A stretch of 43,055 nucleotides of DNA from assembly GCA_011174845.1 (NCBI GenBank), contig DUEW01000006.1, positions 56,459 to 99,513 on the forward strand, read 5' to 3'. A program made the translations under genes and the position numbers. Shown piece after piece: positions 9,781 through 19,423 of this stretch (positions are counted from its first letter, which is position 1; every line of letters begins with the position of its first letter). The stretch is from Anaerolineae bacterium (GTDB lineage Bacteria; Chloroflexota; Anaerolineae; Anaerolineales; E44-bin32). Below the pieces are notes generated by a model. It ran no database searches. It had not been told where the DNA came from and saw nothing but the letters and a program-made list of their open reading frames with translations.

Positions 9781-10599
9781 GTGGTGGATGTACCTCCACG
9801 ACTGAAGAGGTTATATTTTCAAAGACTGTGTATCGGAGTGGTAATATTTTTCGCCCTCGCGATGGCAGGCTGTAACGCGCCGTTCTCGCTCTTCGGAACC
9901 CCAACTCCGACCCCTAGTCTGACCCCAACGGCTTCGTCTACTCCCACCCATACGAACACCGCATCTTCTACACCCACGCCGACATTGACGTCATCAGCTA
10001 CGGACACGCCTACGATTACCCCAACTCCCACCATCACCTCTACACCGACGATCACTCCGACTCCGACCTTCGATTTCCCTGACGTGACCGCTTTCATGCA
10101 GGCTCACTGCCGTTATGGCCCAGGGACAGCCTACCTCCACGCGGGTGACCTCTACCCAGGTGATAGGGCTGTGGTCCACAACCGGAACGACAACGGTACC
10201 TGGTTATGGATCTTACCTGAGAAACAACCTTGGCATTGCTGGGTGTCTACCTCGGTGGTGGAGGTCGAAGGGGACATTTTCTCGGTGTCGGTCTATTACC
10301 ACCCACTACCTCGCACGACCTTCATCGGACCGCCTAAAAATGTCCAAGCTACTCGAAATGGCGATCAGGTTAAGGTCACCTGGGACCCGGTTAAATATAA
10401 TCCCTCATACGACTTACGGGGTTATTTAATCGAGGCCACCATCTGTCAGAACGGTTTCTTATTCTCTACTGCCGTTCACACCGACAGCACCTCCTACACC
10501 TTCACAGATGAGACCAGCTGCTCGGGTGAGTCAGGTGGGGTCCTTTATGCCGTAGAGAAACACGGCTATACCGATCCAGTTGTCATCCCCTGGCCGTAA
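9781..10599 (+). CDS. Lipoprotein with Thr/Pro-rich linker, SH3b-like and FN3-like domains
   Basis: GTG start; lipobox 'FALAMAGC'; linker 'TPTPSLTPTASSTPT...'; 'CRYGPGTAYL...TWLWILPEKQPWHCWV' SH3b-like; FN3-like C-terminus. Paralogous to 34020-34817. Confidence 0.85.
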   Translation: MVDVPPRLKRLYFQRLCIGVVIFFALAMAGCNAPFSLFGTPTPTPSLTPTASSTPTHTNTASSTPTPTLTSSATDTPTITPTPTITSTPTITPTPTFDFPDVTAFMQAHCRYGPGTAYLHAGDLYPGDRAVVHNRNDNGTWLWILPEKQPWHCWVSTSVVEVEGDIFSVSVYYHPLPRTTFIGPPKNVQATRNGDQVKVTWDPVKYNPSYDLRGYLIEATICQNGFLFSTAVHTDSTSYTFTDETSCSGESGGVLYAVEKHGYTDPVVIPWP

Positions 10600-10680
10600 A
10601 GTGAAGTTGTTTCAAGGACATGAGTTTGAGGGAAATTCCCTCCTATCACGCCTGTTTGTCTTGAAATGTGCTATTGAAGG

Positions 10681-11592
10681 TCATGCGTCAGGTTCTGTGG
10701 GATCTAATAGGGCGATCAAGCCTAATGTCCCCATGTCAGCAAACAACATGGGAGCCAGGAAAGGCGCGCCGCGAATGAAGCGCTCCGTCACGATTTTTCC
10801 CCCAGCAACAAGATCTTCGCTGACATGCAGGCTCAACCCCAGAATGCCCAGGATGATGAGAGCAATCATTGCACCCGTATAGATGATGTAATCACTTCGC
10901 CCGGGATTTTCTAGAGCGCCCATGATCACGGGTATCACTGTACCAATAATCCCCACTGCAGCTGAAAACCATAACCACGGATTGACGAATCCAGTACGAG
11001 CGTGATCGAAGATCATGCTGATTAGACTGGCCAAGACGCCTAACCCCACAAGGAAATAAAAGGCTCTTGTTTTACTAAAAGGTAGATGTAGCCGTATGCC
11101 TCGTATCAAAGTAAGAATCCCGCTCTCTGGGGGAATTTCAACCCAAGCAGCGCTCAGACCAAGAACCCCCACAAGCGAGAAAGTCAATGGTCCAAGGATG
11201 GGCGGTGCCCAAATTAGAAGATCTATGGTCACCCATTTTCCTGAAGGTCCAGTTGGTAGGATTCCTCGACGAATATGAAAGTACGCACCGAGAAGTCCGA
11301 CCATGATGCTGGCCACAAAGATCAGGCTTGCCATCACATTCGCAAACATTCGTCTCCGAAGGGAGACGAGACCTAATGTGAGCAGAAGTATCCCTGCAAT
11401 CGGGCCGAAGATGATGGGGATCCTCTCTTTTGGCACGATGGTGCCGCTGATGCTGTGCGCTAAGAAGATGTCGATTCCGAGGAAGATTTCGTTGATGGCA
11501 GCCATGAGCAGGATGAGCTGATCTCGTGAGAATGGGATCCTTTCGATCTTCCTCAGCGGAGGGAAAACGGTACCCAGGTGGTGCACCGTCAC
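10681..11592 (-). CDS. Polytopic membrane protein, partner of the octaheme cytochrome
   Basis: 303 aa with about 7-8 hydrophobic segments; its ATG overlaps the upstream cytochrome stop codon by 4 nt (11589-11592). Confidence 0.8.
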   Translation of the reverse strand: MTVHHLGTVFPPLRKIERIPFSRDQLILLMAAINEIFLGIDIFLAHSISGTIVPKERIPIIFGPIAGILLLTLGLVSLRRRMFANVMASLIFVASIMVGLLGAYFHIRRGILPTGPSGKWVTIDLLIWAPPILGPLTFSLVGVLGLSAAWVEIPPESGILTLIRGIRLHLPFSKTRAFYFLVGLGVLASLISMIFDHARTGFVNPWLWFSAAVGIIGTVIPVIMGALENPGRSDYIIYTGAMIALIILGILGLSLHVSEDLVAGGKIVTERFIRGAPFLAPMLFADMGTLGLIALLDPTEPDA

Positions 11593-12896
11593 TCGCCTTC
11601 CACTGCTTCGAGTAACTTTTCTTCAACCAACTCGCGTAACTCTGCAAGGTCGCTCAGTACCTCATATGCGCCGTGCCACTGGGTGTAGTCTGGTCCTTGC
11701 ATCCATACCCCAAATTTAGCTGTTCGACCCCAATGATGCCAAAGTTCGAAGTACAAATAATCGATCGGTTCATCAAAGGGGTATGCAGTGAGCAACCCTG
11801 CATCATTAAGAGGAGCGATGATCTCATTGCTCTCCACGACCCAGGCGTTTACAGCCTCGGTTGCCTTGTCGGCAGCATTGTAAAAATAACTGATCATGTT
11901 TTCGTTATGACATTGAAGACAAACGCTTTGCATGTTCGTCATGTTTTCTTCCCAGGATGGTCTACGCTCACTGATCGGTGCAAATAAGTACCAAGTGAGA
12001 CGCTCTCCAACATCGTGGGAAGTTTCTGTCGTGCCGAAACCTCCGAAGTGACATAATGCACAGGTTGCTGCTGGAAAATCATCGACCGTGAGTGTACCGG
12101 CATCTGCTTCCCAATTCCATTGATCCCCGCTCGTTGCGTAAGCAATTCCATGTGGCGATTCGTGGTAAATCTCCCATTGTGGATGGTCGGGACCGATGTG
12201 ACAAAAATTACAGGTCTCGGGTTTGCGCGCCTGTTCAAGCGTGAACATGTGGCGCAGGTGACACTTCTTGCACTGGCCTGTTGAACCATCCTGGGATGGC
12301 TTGCCTACATCATGGCAAGCCTCGCATGCGAAGCGCGTCACATCATGGCCTTCCAGTGCATACAAGGCATTGCGTGATTTGTCCGGGGCATAACTGCCCT
12401 CTGGAATTGCTTGGTACTCGAGGAGCTGTTCGGGCGTTAAATCTTGACTTCCCGCGTATGCTACATAAGCGGGCAGAGCATGGCGGCTCTGTAAGAACTG
12501 CTCTATCTCTGCTTCATGGCATTGTTGACATCGGGCGGTCGTGGGTTGTCTTAGTACAAAGGTGCCTTCATGCTCTACTGCGCCAGGATACCCACCTTCA
12601 ACTTCATGGCAATCGCGACAGCTGACCTCGGCAGCAGCCATCGTGCTGCGACCGAACTGTAGCACAATCCCTGGGGTGGTATTCCCGTGACAGACAACGC
12701 ACTCATCAATACTGGTGGCTAATGCGTTGGGCCTCCGATCGCTTTCGCTCTCTCTGGTTGCTGTCGTTCCAATAACCATCACCACTACGGCTAAGCCTAG
12801 CAGGACAATGACGATGATCAGGCCGGTGATCATTAATCGAGCTGAACGAACCACATTTGAGACCCGATCTGTGTCCATGAACATTCTCCTCTTCAA
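11589..12896 (-). CDS. Octaheme c-type cytochrome, hydroxylamine oxidoreductase (HAO)-like family
   Basis: Eight CXXCH motifs (CVVCH, CRDCH, CQQCH, CEACH, CKKCH, CNFCH, CALCH, CLQCH), 'CNFCHIGPDHPQWEIYHESPHGIAY' typical of HAO-like proteins, N-terminal membrane anchor. Confidence 0.9.
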   Translation of the reverse strand: MKRRMFMDTDRVSNVVRSARLMITGLIIVIVLLGLAVVVMVIGTTATRESESDRRPNALATSIDECVVCHGNTTPGIVLQFGRSTMAAAEVSCRDCHEVEGGYPGAVEHEGTFVLRQPTTARCQQCHEAEIEQFLQSRHALPAYVAYAGSQDLTPEQLLEYQAIPEGSYAPDKSRNALYALEGHDVTRFACEACHDVGKPSQDGSTGQCKKCHLRHMFTLEQARKPETCNFCHIGPDHPQWEIYHESPHGIAYATSGDQWNWEADAGTLTVDDFPAATCALCHFGGFGTTETSHDVGERLTWYLFAPISERRPSWEENMTNMQSVCLQCHNENMISYFYNAADKATEAVNAWVVESNEIIAPLNDAGLLTAYPFDEPIDYLYFELWHHWGRTAKFGVWMQGPDYTQWHGAYEVLSDLAELRELVEEKLLEAVEGE

Positions 12897-13054
12897 TTAC
12901 AATCCACAGTTCATCCTAGATCGGAAAGGATCAGAGCGGTTCAAGAATCGCGCCGTACATTAGAAACACAGTATATACTCGCGGCAAGCTCAACGTCAAT
13001 CACAATCGTGAAACTAAAGGGGCAACCCTCTTCCTACTTCGTTGTGGACTACGC

Positions 13055-14164
13055 TCACGACAAACCATGACGCTCCTTCACATGTCCTACAACCTCCTCA
13101 ACCCTTTTCTTTGTAAGTGCTTGCACTCGCTCATCGATTTGCGGAGCTTGTTGGTCTTCCAACCATTCTCCTCCATATTTGGCTTGATACTGGGGAGGGA
13201 GCTTTGTTGGGAACGACTGCTCGGACATGATAGCGAATGCCAGCGTCCATGCGCGTGGAACCACATCGATGTCATATCCACCACCTCCAAGCGCCAGCCA
13301 GCATGAAGACAGGTGGCTGAACTTTTCGAAGATTGTCTTATGTCCGTGGGTCGTGAGCACCAGGCTGGCTAAAGGGTCCAAGTAATGGGTGTCGACACCG
13401 AGTTGGGTCACAAGGATATCGGGTTCGAAACGTTCCACCAACGGTGGTACGATTTGATCGAATGCCCAAAGGTAGATCTCGTCATCGGTATAGGGTGGTA
13501 GAGGTACATTGACGCTGTACCCTTCTCCCTCACCGACACCGATCTCGTCGATAAAACCCGTACCCGGGAAAATTGTACGTCCACTCTGGTGTAACGAGAT
13601 TGTGAGCACCCGATCCGTGTCGTAGAAGGCGTTTTGAACACCGTCAGCGTGGTGAACATCGATGTCGACATAAGCCACTCTCAATCCTTGGTTCATTAAC
13701 CAATGGATGGCGATAGCCGCATCGTTGAAGATGCAAAAACCTGAGGCGAAGTTTGGTCCTGCATGATGTAGTCCGCCGCTGTAGCTGAAAGCGACCTCAC
13801 AGTCGCGATTCACCAGCAACTTTGCACCCAGGAGTGTGCAGCCCACTTTGAGCCCTGCTGATTCGAACATGCCGCTGAAAACAGGGTTGTCGCCTGGCCC
13901 GAAGCCATAGCGAGAAGCGGGGATGTGGATCTCCCCCTTGCTCAGGGATTGTACGACGTCGAGGTATTCCCGGGTGTGGAAGAGCGCCAGTTCTTCATAG
14001 CTTGGAGGGATTGGATCGATGACACGGACATTTGAGGCTTCGAAGGCTCCCAACTCATGGAGGAGATCATACGTGCGTTGTAACCGCTCTTGTTTAAGGG
14101 GATGATTCGGACCGAACCCACCCTGCCAAAGCTTGGGCGAATTGAGAAAGACGACCTTTCGCAT
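13055..14164 (-). CDS. Histone deacetylase / acetoin utilization (AcuC-like) family protein
   Basis: 'GGLHHAGPNFASGFCIFNDAAIAIHWL', 'VAYVDIDVHHADGVQNAFYDT', 'LALGGGGYDID': class I HDAC metal-site and catalytic motifs. Confidence 0.93.
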   Translation of the reverse strand: MRKVVFLNSPKLWQGGFGPNHPLKQERLQRTYDLLHELGAFEASNVRVIDPIPPSYEELALFHTREYLDVVQSLSKGEIHIPASRYGFGPGDNPVFSGMFESAGLKVGCTLLGAKLLVNRDCEVAFSYSGGLHHAGPNFASGFCIFNDAAIAIHWLMNQGLRVAYVDIDVHHADGVQNAFYDTDRVLTISLHQSGRTIFPGTGFIDEIGVGEGEGYSVNVPLPPYTDDEIYLWAFDQIVPPLVERFEPDILVTQLGVDTHYLDPLASLVLTTHGHKTIFEKFSHLSSCWLALGGGGYDIDVVPRAWTLAFAIMSEQSFPTKLPPQYQAKYGGEWLEDQQAPQIDERVQALTKKRVEEVVGHVKERHGLS

Positions 14165-14407
14165 GCAGGTATTTTAACTTCGATGTGAATTTCGAGACAC
14201 TCATGCTTATCTATACCTGGTAAGGAAGACGGGTTAGTGTGAGAGGCCATTGGAGCCCTACATTCATCCTCACTCCAATCCTCGACCTGAAAGGGAGGCG
14301 CTAGTTGAGTGCTCATATTTTCCAGGTAGAATCTATCTTGGTATTCTGCCCGACTTTCATACGATGCGTTTATGTTGCTCGAAAACAGTTGATAAGGCTT
14401 TACAAAT

Positions 14408-16933
14408 ATGACTGCGATTCAAGGTTTATCTGAGTCGGAAGCCCTCGCCCGACGCCAACGTGGTGAGGGGAATGATATCCGTCTTCAAACCAGTAGGTCT
14501 TATCGGGATATCCTGCGTCAAAACATCTTTGCTTTCATTAACATTGTCCTCTTCGGTATCGGTGCGGTATTGATTCTAATCGGGCGCATCGAAGACGCGG
14601 TCGTCAGCGTCCTCCTCATCTTGATGAACGTCATTATCGGAGTCTACCAAGAAGTGCGTGCCAAGCGTCAACTCGACCGTATCGCGCTGCTCACCCGACC
14701 CAAAATAGCCATCGTGCGTGATGGTCAGGAGCAGACCGTTGACCCATCTGAAATTGTGTTGGGTGATGTATTGGTTGCCCGTCCGGGCGATCAAATTGTT
14801 GTCGATGGTGTGATTGTTGGCGAAGGTGAGATGGAAATTGACGAATCCTTGCTCACCGGTGAATCGGATCTCATTCCCAAACACGCGGATGACAAGGTGC
14901 TGTCGGGAAGTTTTTGTGTCAGTGGGAGCGCGATGTACAAAGCGACGAAAGTTGGATTAGAGAGCTATGCGAATCAACTCACTGCTGGTGCGCGCTCTTT
15001 CCGCCTTGTGCAGACACCGTTGCAGAAGGATGTCGACTTTATCATCCGTCTCTTGACTTTGCTTGCCATCTTCATTGGGCTGTTGTTGCTGATTTCAGCG
15101 GTGCTGCTTGCCATCCCGCTAATGCGTAGTGTGCAGATGGCGGCAGTGATCGCCGGTTTAGTTCCAAATGGATTGTTCCTGATGCTAATCGTCGCGTACG
15201 CGATGGGTGCGTTGAGGATCGTCGGGCGTGGGGTGCTCGTCCAGCAGTCCAACTCCGTTGAATCGTTGAGCTATGTGGATGTCCTGTGTATGGACAAAAC
15301 TGGGACACTCACGACCAATAGCATTCGCTTTCACGGCGTAGAACCCATCGGAGTCGAGGAACAGGAACTTGAAAGCCTTCTAGGTGACTTTGCCAATAGC
15401 ACCTCCGTAAACAATCGCACCAGTGAGGCGATTATCGAGGCCTTAGGGGGACAGAAGCGGCCCAAATTGGATGAGATACCGTTCTCATCGGCTCGCAAGT
15501 GGAGTGCGCTCGCATTCGACGACGAGAAGCTAAGAGGAACCTACGCGCTGGGCGCGTTTGAAGCGCTTCAGCCATACCTCCATCCAGGGTTCGAACTATC
15601 AGAAAAAATCGAAGCGTGGTCTGAGGCTGGTTTACGTGTGCTGCTTTTCACCCATCATCCCGATGTGATAAGTTTGCACGAGAGCAAAGGAGATCCACAC
15701 CTACCAAAGAACCTCGTTCCTTTGGGATTACTTAGCTTTCTTGATGAACTCCGTCCAGCAGTGAAGGAGACTCTCGAGGGCTTCACAGAAGCGGGGATTC
15801 ATTTGAAGGTCATCTCTGGTGACCATCCATATACCGTCACGTCATTAGTAAAACAAGCGGGACTTCCTGCTGATTTCGAGGTCGCTGTTTCTGGCACGGA
15901 ATTGGCGCAAATGGATGATGCGCAATTCAATCAGGTCGCTGAAGAGATCTCGATATTCGGTCGCATCATACCCGAGCAGAAGGAACGATTGGTGGAGGCG
16001 CTTCGCGAGCGAGGGCATTATGTCGCCATGATCGGTGATGGGGTGAACGATGTCTTGTCCCTTAAAAAAGCAAATCTGGGCATTGCGATGCAAAGCGGCA
16101 GCGCGGCCACGCGCGCCGTCGCTGATATGATCCTACTTAATGATTCCTTCGACGCATTACCACCAGCGTTTATGGAAGGCCAGCGTATCATCAATGGGAT
16201 GAGGGACATCCTTCGCCTTTTTTTGACGAGGGCGATTTACTTTGCGCTGTTGATCATCGCAACATCGGTGATCGGAATAGGTTTTCCTTATGTGCCAAAG
16301 CATGCTACGCTGGTCACTCTTTTCACAGTGGGTATTCCTACCTTCGCGTTGGCGGCATGGGCGAAGCCTGGTAATGTGCCCAAAGAGGGGTTGATCCGAG
16401 CCGTGACGCATTTTGTTTTTCCAGCGGCTATCTCAACATTCTTGTTTGGGTTGATCATCTATGCGATAGCTTTTGGACTAGCTTATAGGGATGTCGAGGC
16501 GAGATCTTTTACGGTTACTCAAGAGGAAATCGAACGATTCCGAATCTCTGCAGGGATTGACTACGAGATCACAGCACCGGAGGAATATGCTAGCGAGGTG
16601 GCGACCTTAGTAGCTCAATCAGCTTTGACAACGTTCACGCTGTTAGCGGGTCTAGTCCTCGTGGTGTTTGTGGAGCCACCGACGGAATTCTTTGTGGGGG
16701 GTGACATCTACAGCGGTGATAAGCGTCCAACATTGTTGGTGATCGGGCTTATTCTTGCATCCCTTTCGGTGATGTTTATCGAACCGATAAGGACCTTTTT
16801 TGAAGTCCTCGTCTTACCACCCTTTGCTTACTTGATCATCGGTGTGGCGGTGGTTCTTTGGGTTTTCGTGCTGCGTCTGGTGTGGCAAGGCAACTGGTTC
16901 GAACGTTTCCTGCGGCTAGAATCGGTGAGGTAA
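14408..16933 (+). CDS. Cation-translocating P-type ATPase (HAD-IC; CtpE-like architecture)
   Basis: 841 aa; 'LTGESDLIPK', 'CMDKTGTLTTN', 'MIGDGVNDVLSLKKANLGIAM'; no N-terminal heavy-metal-binding domain. Confidence 0.93.
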   Translation: MTAIQGLSESEALARRQRGEGNDIRLQTSRSYRDILRQNIFAFINIVLFGIGAVLILIGRIEDAVVSVLLILMNVIIGVYQEVRAKRQLDRIALLTRPKIAIVRDGQEQTVDPSEIVLGDVLVARPGDQIVVDGVIVGEGEMEIDESLLTGESDLIPKHADDKVLSGSFCVSGSAMYKATKVGLESYANQLTAGARSFRLVQTPLQKDVDFIIRLLTLLAIFIGLLLLISAVLLAIPLMRSVQMAAVIAGLVPNGLFLMLIVAYAMGALRIVGRGVLVQQSNSVESLSYVDVLCMDKTGTLTTNSIRFHGVEPIGVEEQELESLLGDFANSTSVNNRTSEAIIEALGGQKRPKLDEIPFSSARKWSALAFDDEKLRGTYALGAFEALQPYLHPGFELSEKIEAWSEAGLRVLLFTHHPDVISLHESKGDPHLPKNLVPLGLLSFLDELRPAVKETLEGFTEAGIHLKVISGDHPYTVTSLVKQAGLPADFEVAVSGTELAQMDDAQFNQVAEEISIFGRIIPEQKERLVEALRERGHYVAMIGDGVNDVLSLKKANLGIAMQSGSAATRAVADMILLNDSFDALPPAFMEGQRIINGMRDILRLFLTRAIYFALLIIATSVIGIGFPYVPKHATLVTLFTVGIPTFALAAWAKPGNVPKEGLIRAVTHFVFPAAISTFLFGLIIYAIAFGLAYRDVEARSFTVTQEEIERFRISAGIDYEITAPEEYASEVATLVAQSALTTFTLLAGLVLVVFVEPPTEFFVGGDIYSGDKRPTLLVIGLILASLSVMFIEPIRTFFEVLVLPPFAYLIIGVAVVLWVFVLRLVWQGNWFERFLRLESVR

Positions 16934-16969
16934 GTTACAGGAATGCCTGCGGACTTCAAACCGATTGCT

Positions 16970-17962
16970 TCAAGGGTTCACTGATCTGGGGTGGGCTTCG
17001 AAGAAGTCCCAGATCACATCCGTGGCATTGATGTACAGGAAAATGCTTCCCAGGGTGGCGTTGAGTGGAGCACCGGGCCAGGTATGCCCGCCTCCTTCAA
17101 GCGTGTAGAAAGTCACCTCGACTTCCTCAGAACAGTTCATCCAGGTTTCCTTTGTGACGCTCGTGTGAGGGTGGCTAACGACGGGTGTGGGATCGCAACC
17201 GTCGCGCTCCGCCCAAGCCTCTACCCAAAGATGAACCGGCGGGACGTCGTTTTCTACTCCAGCATAAGGTATGGTCGGGTCATCCGTTCCATGGAAGACT
17301 AACACAGAAATTGGCTGATCAATTTTGCAGCGATCAAACGCGACGTGTCCACCTGAGACTGGGGCAATAGCTGCGAAGGTGTCCGACATATCGCAACCTA
17401 AACGATTCACCATCGTCGCGCCATTGGACATTCCAGTGGCATAGATGCGATCTGGGTCGATCCTGATTTCCCGTTGAAGAAAAATAAGCAGTTCATTGAA
17501 AAAATCCATATCGGCTTGGCCAGCTGGACCTGGGATGGGTCCTAGCCATGCTGGAGGGGCACCGATTGCCTGCGGATTGACGACGATGAAATTCTTTTCA
17601 TCTGCTCTCGCGTTCATCCCGCTTAAAAATTCCTGCTGGAAGGCGTCCTGTGTGACAGCGTGAAGGTTGATCACCAAAGGCATAGGAACGCCAGGCTGGT
17701 AATTAGGCGGTAAATGGACTGCAAACCAGCGCCTGGTTTCGTTCACTTCGATTGCAGTCACATACTCGCCGGGTGAGAGATACTTCTCAATGGGATGGCT
17801 AGTAGGGGTGTCTGTTGGCGAAGGGGATGGTGTTGATGATGGCAGAGGCGGTGTCTTGTGAGTGCTACAGGCGCTGATGAACAAGGCCAAGGTGAAGAGG
17901 AAACGGATTACGATGTTCCTTCTCATGACATACGTCCTGGTTTGGCTCCTTAGGAATATCAA
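16970..17962 (-). CDS. PHB-depolymerase/feruloyl-esterase-like alpha/beta hydrolase, predicted lipoprotein
   Basis: Lipobox-like 'FISACS'; Ser/Pro/Thr linker; 'PLVINLHAVTQDAFQQEFLSGMNARADEKNFIVVNPQA'; 'IYATGMSNGATMVNRLGCDM'; 'GGGHTWPGA'. Confidence 0.88.
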   Translation of the reverse strand: MIFLRSQTRTYVMRRNIVIRFLFTLALFISACSTHKTPPLPSSTPSPSPTDTPTSHPIEKYLSPGEYVTAIEVNETRRWFAVHLPPNYQPGVPMPLVINLHAVTQDAFQQEFLSGMNARADEKNFIVVNPQAIGAPPAWLGPIPGPAGQADMDFFNELLIFLQREIRIDPDRIYATGMSNGATMVNRLGCDMSDTFAAIAPVSGGHVAFDRCKIDQPISVLVFHGTDDPTIPYAGVENDVPPVHLWVEAWAERDGCDPTPVVSHPHTSVTKETWMNCSEEVEVTFYTLEGGGHTWPGAPLNATLGSIFLYINATDVIWDFFEAHPRSVNP

Positions 17963-18463
17963 CGAACCACAATAGGTAGATTACCGCCATTAACAACCCG
18001 ATGCTGACTATATAAAATGATGAGCTGCGATCAACTTACACTTCCATTCCATGTGTAAAATACTTTAGTAATGTATACCATTTCACCACGTTTTAGGTTC
18101 GGATGTTCTTTAGATCTGTTGGTTGGATCATAAATCACAGCTAACGCCAACGTTCTGGAGTGTTTCGAATCCTTGGAAGAAGAGAAGTCATTCCATTGAG
18201 TGGTGTTATACCTCCCATGGTGGATAAAATTCCTTCCTTCCCCTTAAAGCGCAAATAGACAAGATGTTGTAGTATAAGGGTAAGGACGCCGAGCATCGCA
18301 CCCCCTATGTCATCGTTCACAACATGGTTGAGGGGAAAATGGAGCCCAGCACCTCTGCGAGCTCCCTCCCGATACATCAAACGGGGTCAGCAATTGCGTT
18401 CCCATTTGCCATCTCGCTGAGGCTGGGTATGTCCCCTTCATGTGGGGTTAAGGAGAAGGGACC

Positions 18464-19420
18464 ATGTTTAGCCATATTCTCGTTCCTCTGGATGGATCTT
18501 CCCTAGCAGAGTGTGTTTTACCGCACGCGGTGGCGATGGCTCAAGCCTTCAATGCGCGCTCAACACTCGTCCGAGTGTTGGAGCGGTCCACGACAACAGG
18601 TCGACTCAAATCCGTCGATCCGTTGGAATGGCAAATGGTAAAAGCCGAAGTTAGCGCTTATCTCAACAATGTAACTGCCCGTCTACAAGAGATCGGCATA
18701 CAAGTAGAAAATGCCCTCCTAGAAGGTCAAGCTGCTGAGCGCGTCCTACAATACGCTCGTAGTCGGAATGCTGAATTAATTATCCTAAGCAGCCATGGGA
18801 GGAGCGGTCTAAGCGGTTGGAATGTCAGTGGTGTGGTTCAAAAAATCATCCTGCGTGCTTATGTGCCGACGATGATTGTTCGTGCTTACCGACCGTCTTT
18901 CGGTAAGCTAACAGGTTTACAATACCGTCGATTGCTGGTTCCGCTTGATGGATCTCAACGGGCTGAATGTGTTTTACCATTGGCTACCAAGTTAGCATAT
19001 CAGCATGAGTCTCAACTTATTCTTGCCCACGTAGTACAAAGACCCGAAATGCCCCGGCGTGCACCTCCTACACACAGTGATCTTGAATTGGCGAACCAGG
19101 TGACGGAGCGCAATCAGCTGGAAGCAGCCAAGTATTTAGAGCAACTGAAATCTCGTTTAGCTCTTGACGCTCAAGTTCACTTGATCGTTAGTGATCGTGT
19201 TACCGCGACATTGCATGAGTTGGTTGAAAGCGAAGAGATTGACTTGGTATTGTTAAGTGCCCACGGTTATTCAGGCGAATCCAGATGGCCTTATGGAAGT
19301 GTGACGGTAAGTTTTATCGCCTATGGTACAACCCCGTTGTTGATCCTACAGGATCTTCCTCTAGACGAAGTGGAGCCCACGCTGGCTGAGGTCGCAGCAA
19401 GAGAGCATAAGGGACACTGA
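18464..19420 (+). CDS. Tandem universal stress protein (two USP domains)
   Basis: 'MFSHILVPLDGSSLAECVLPHAVAMA' and 'YRRLLVPLDGSQRAECVLPLATKLA'; each half has 'SSHGRSG'/'SAHGYSG'. Confidence 0.93.
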   Translation: MFSHILVPLDGSSLAECVLPHAVAMAQAFNARSTLVRVLERSTTTGRLKSVDPLEWQMVKAEVSAYLNNVTARLQEIGIQVENALLEGQAAERVLQYARSRNAELIILSSHGRSGLSGWNVSGVVQKIILRAYVPTMIVRAYRPSFGKLTGLQYRRLLVPLDGSQRAECVLPLATKLAYQHESQLILAHVVQRPEMPRRAPPTHSDLELANQVTERNQLEAAKYLEQLKSRLALDAQVHLIVSDRVTATLHELVESEEIDLVLLSAHGYSGESRWPYGSVTVSFIAYGTTPLLILQDLPLDEVEPTLAEVAAREHKGH

Positions 19421-19423
19421 TAC

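Noticed and set aside
9819-10097. 92-aa - strand ORF with GVGV repeats
   Set aside because: Antisense shadow of the Thr/Pro-rich linker in the lipoprotein at 9781-10599.
11138-11647. 169-aa - strand ORF overlapping the membrane protein and cytochrome
   Set aside because: Alternate frame of two well-supported genes, without domain features.
18141-18380. 79-aa - strand ORF upstream of the USP gene
   Set aside because: No recognisable domain and atypical composition; insufficient support as a gene.
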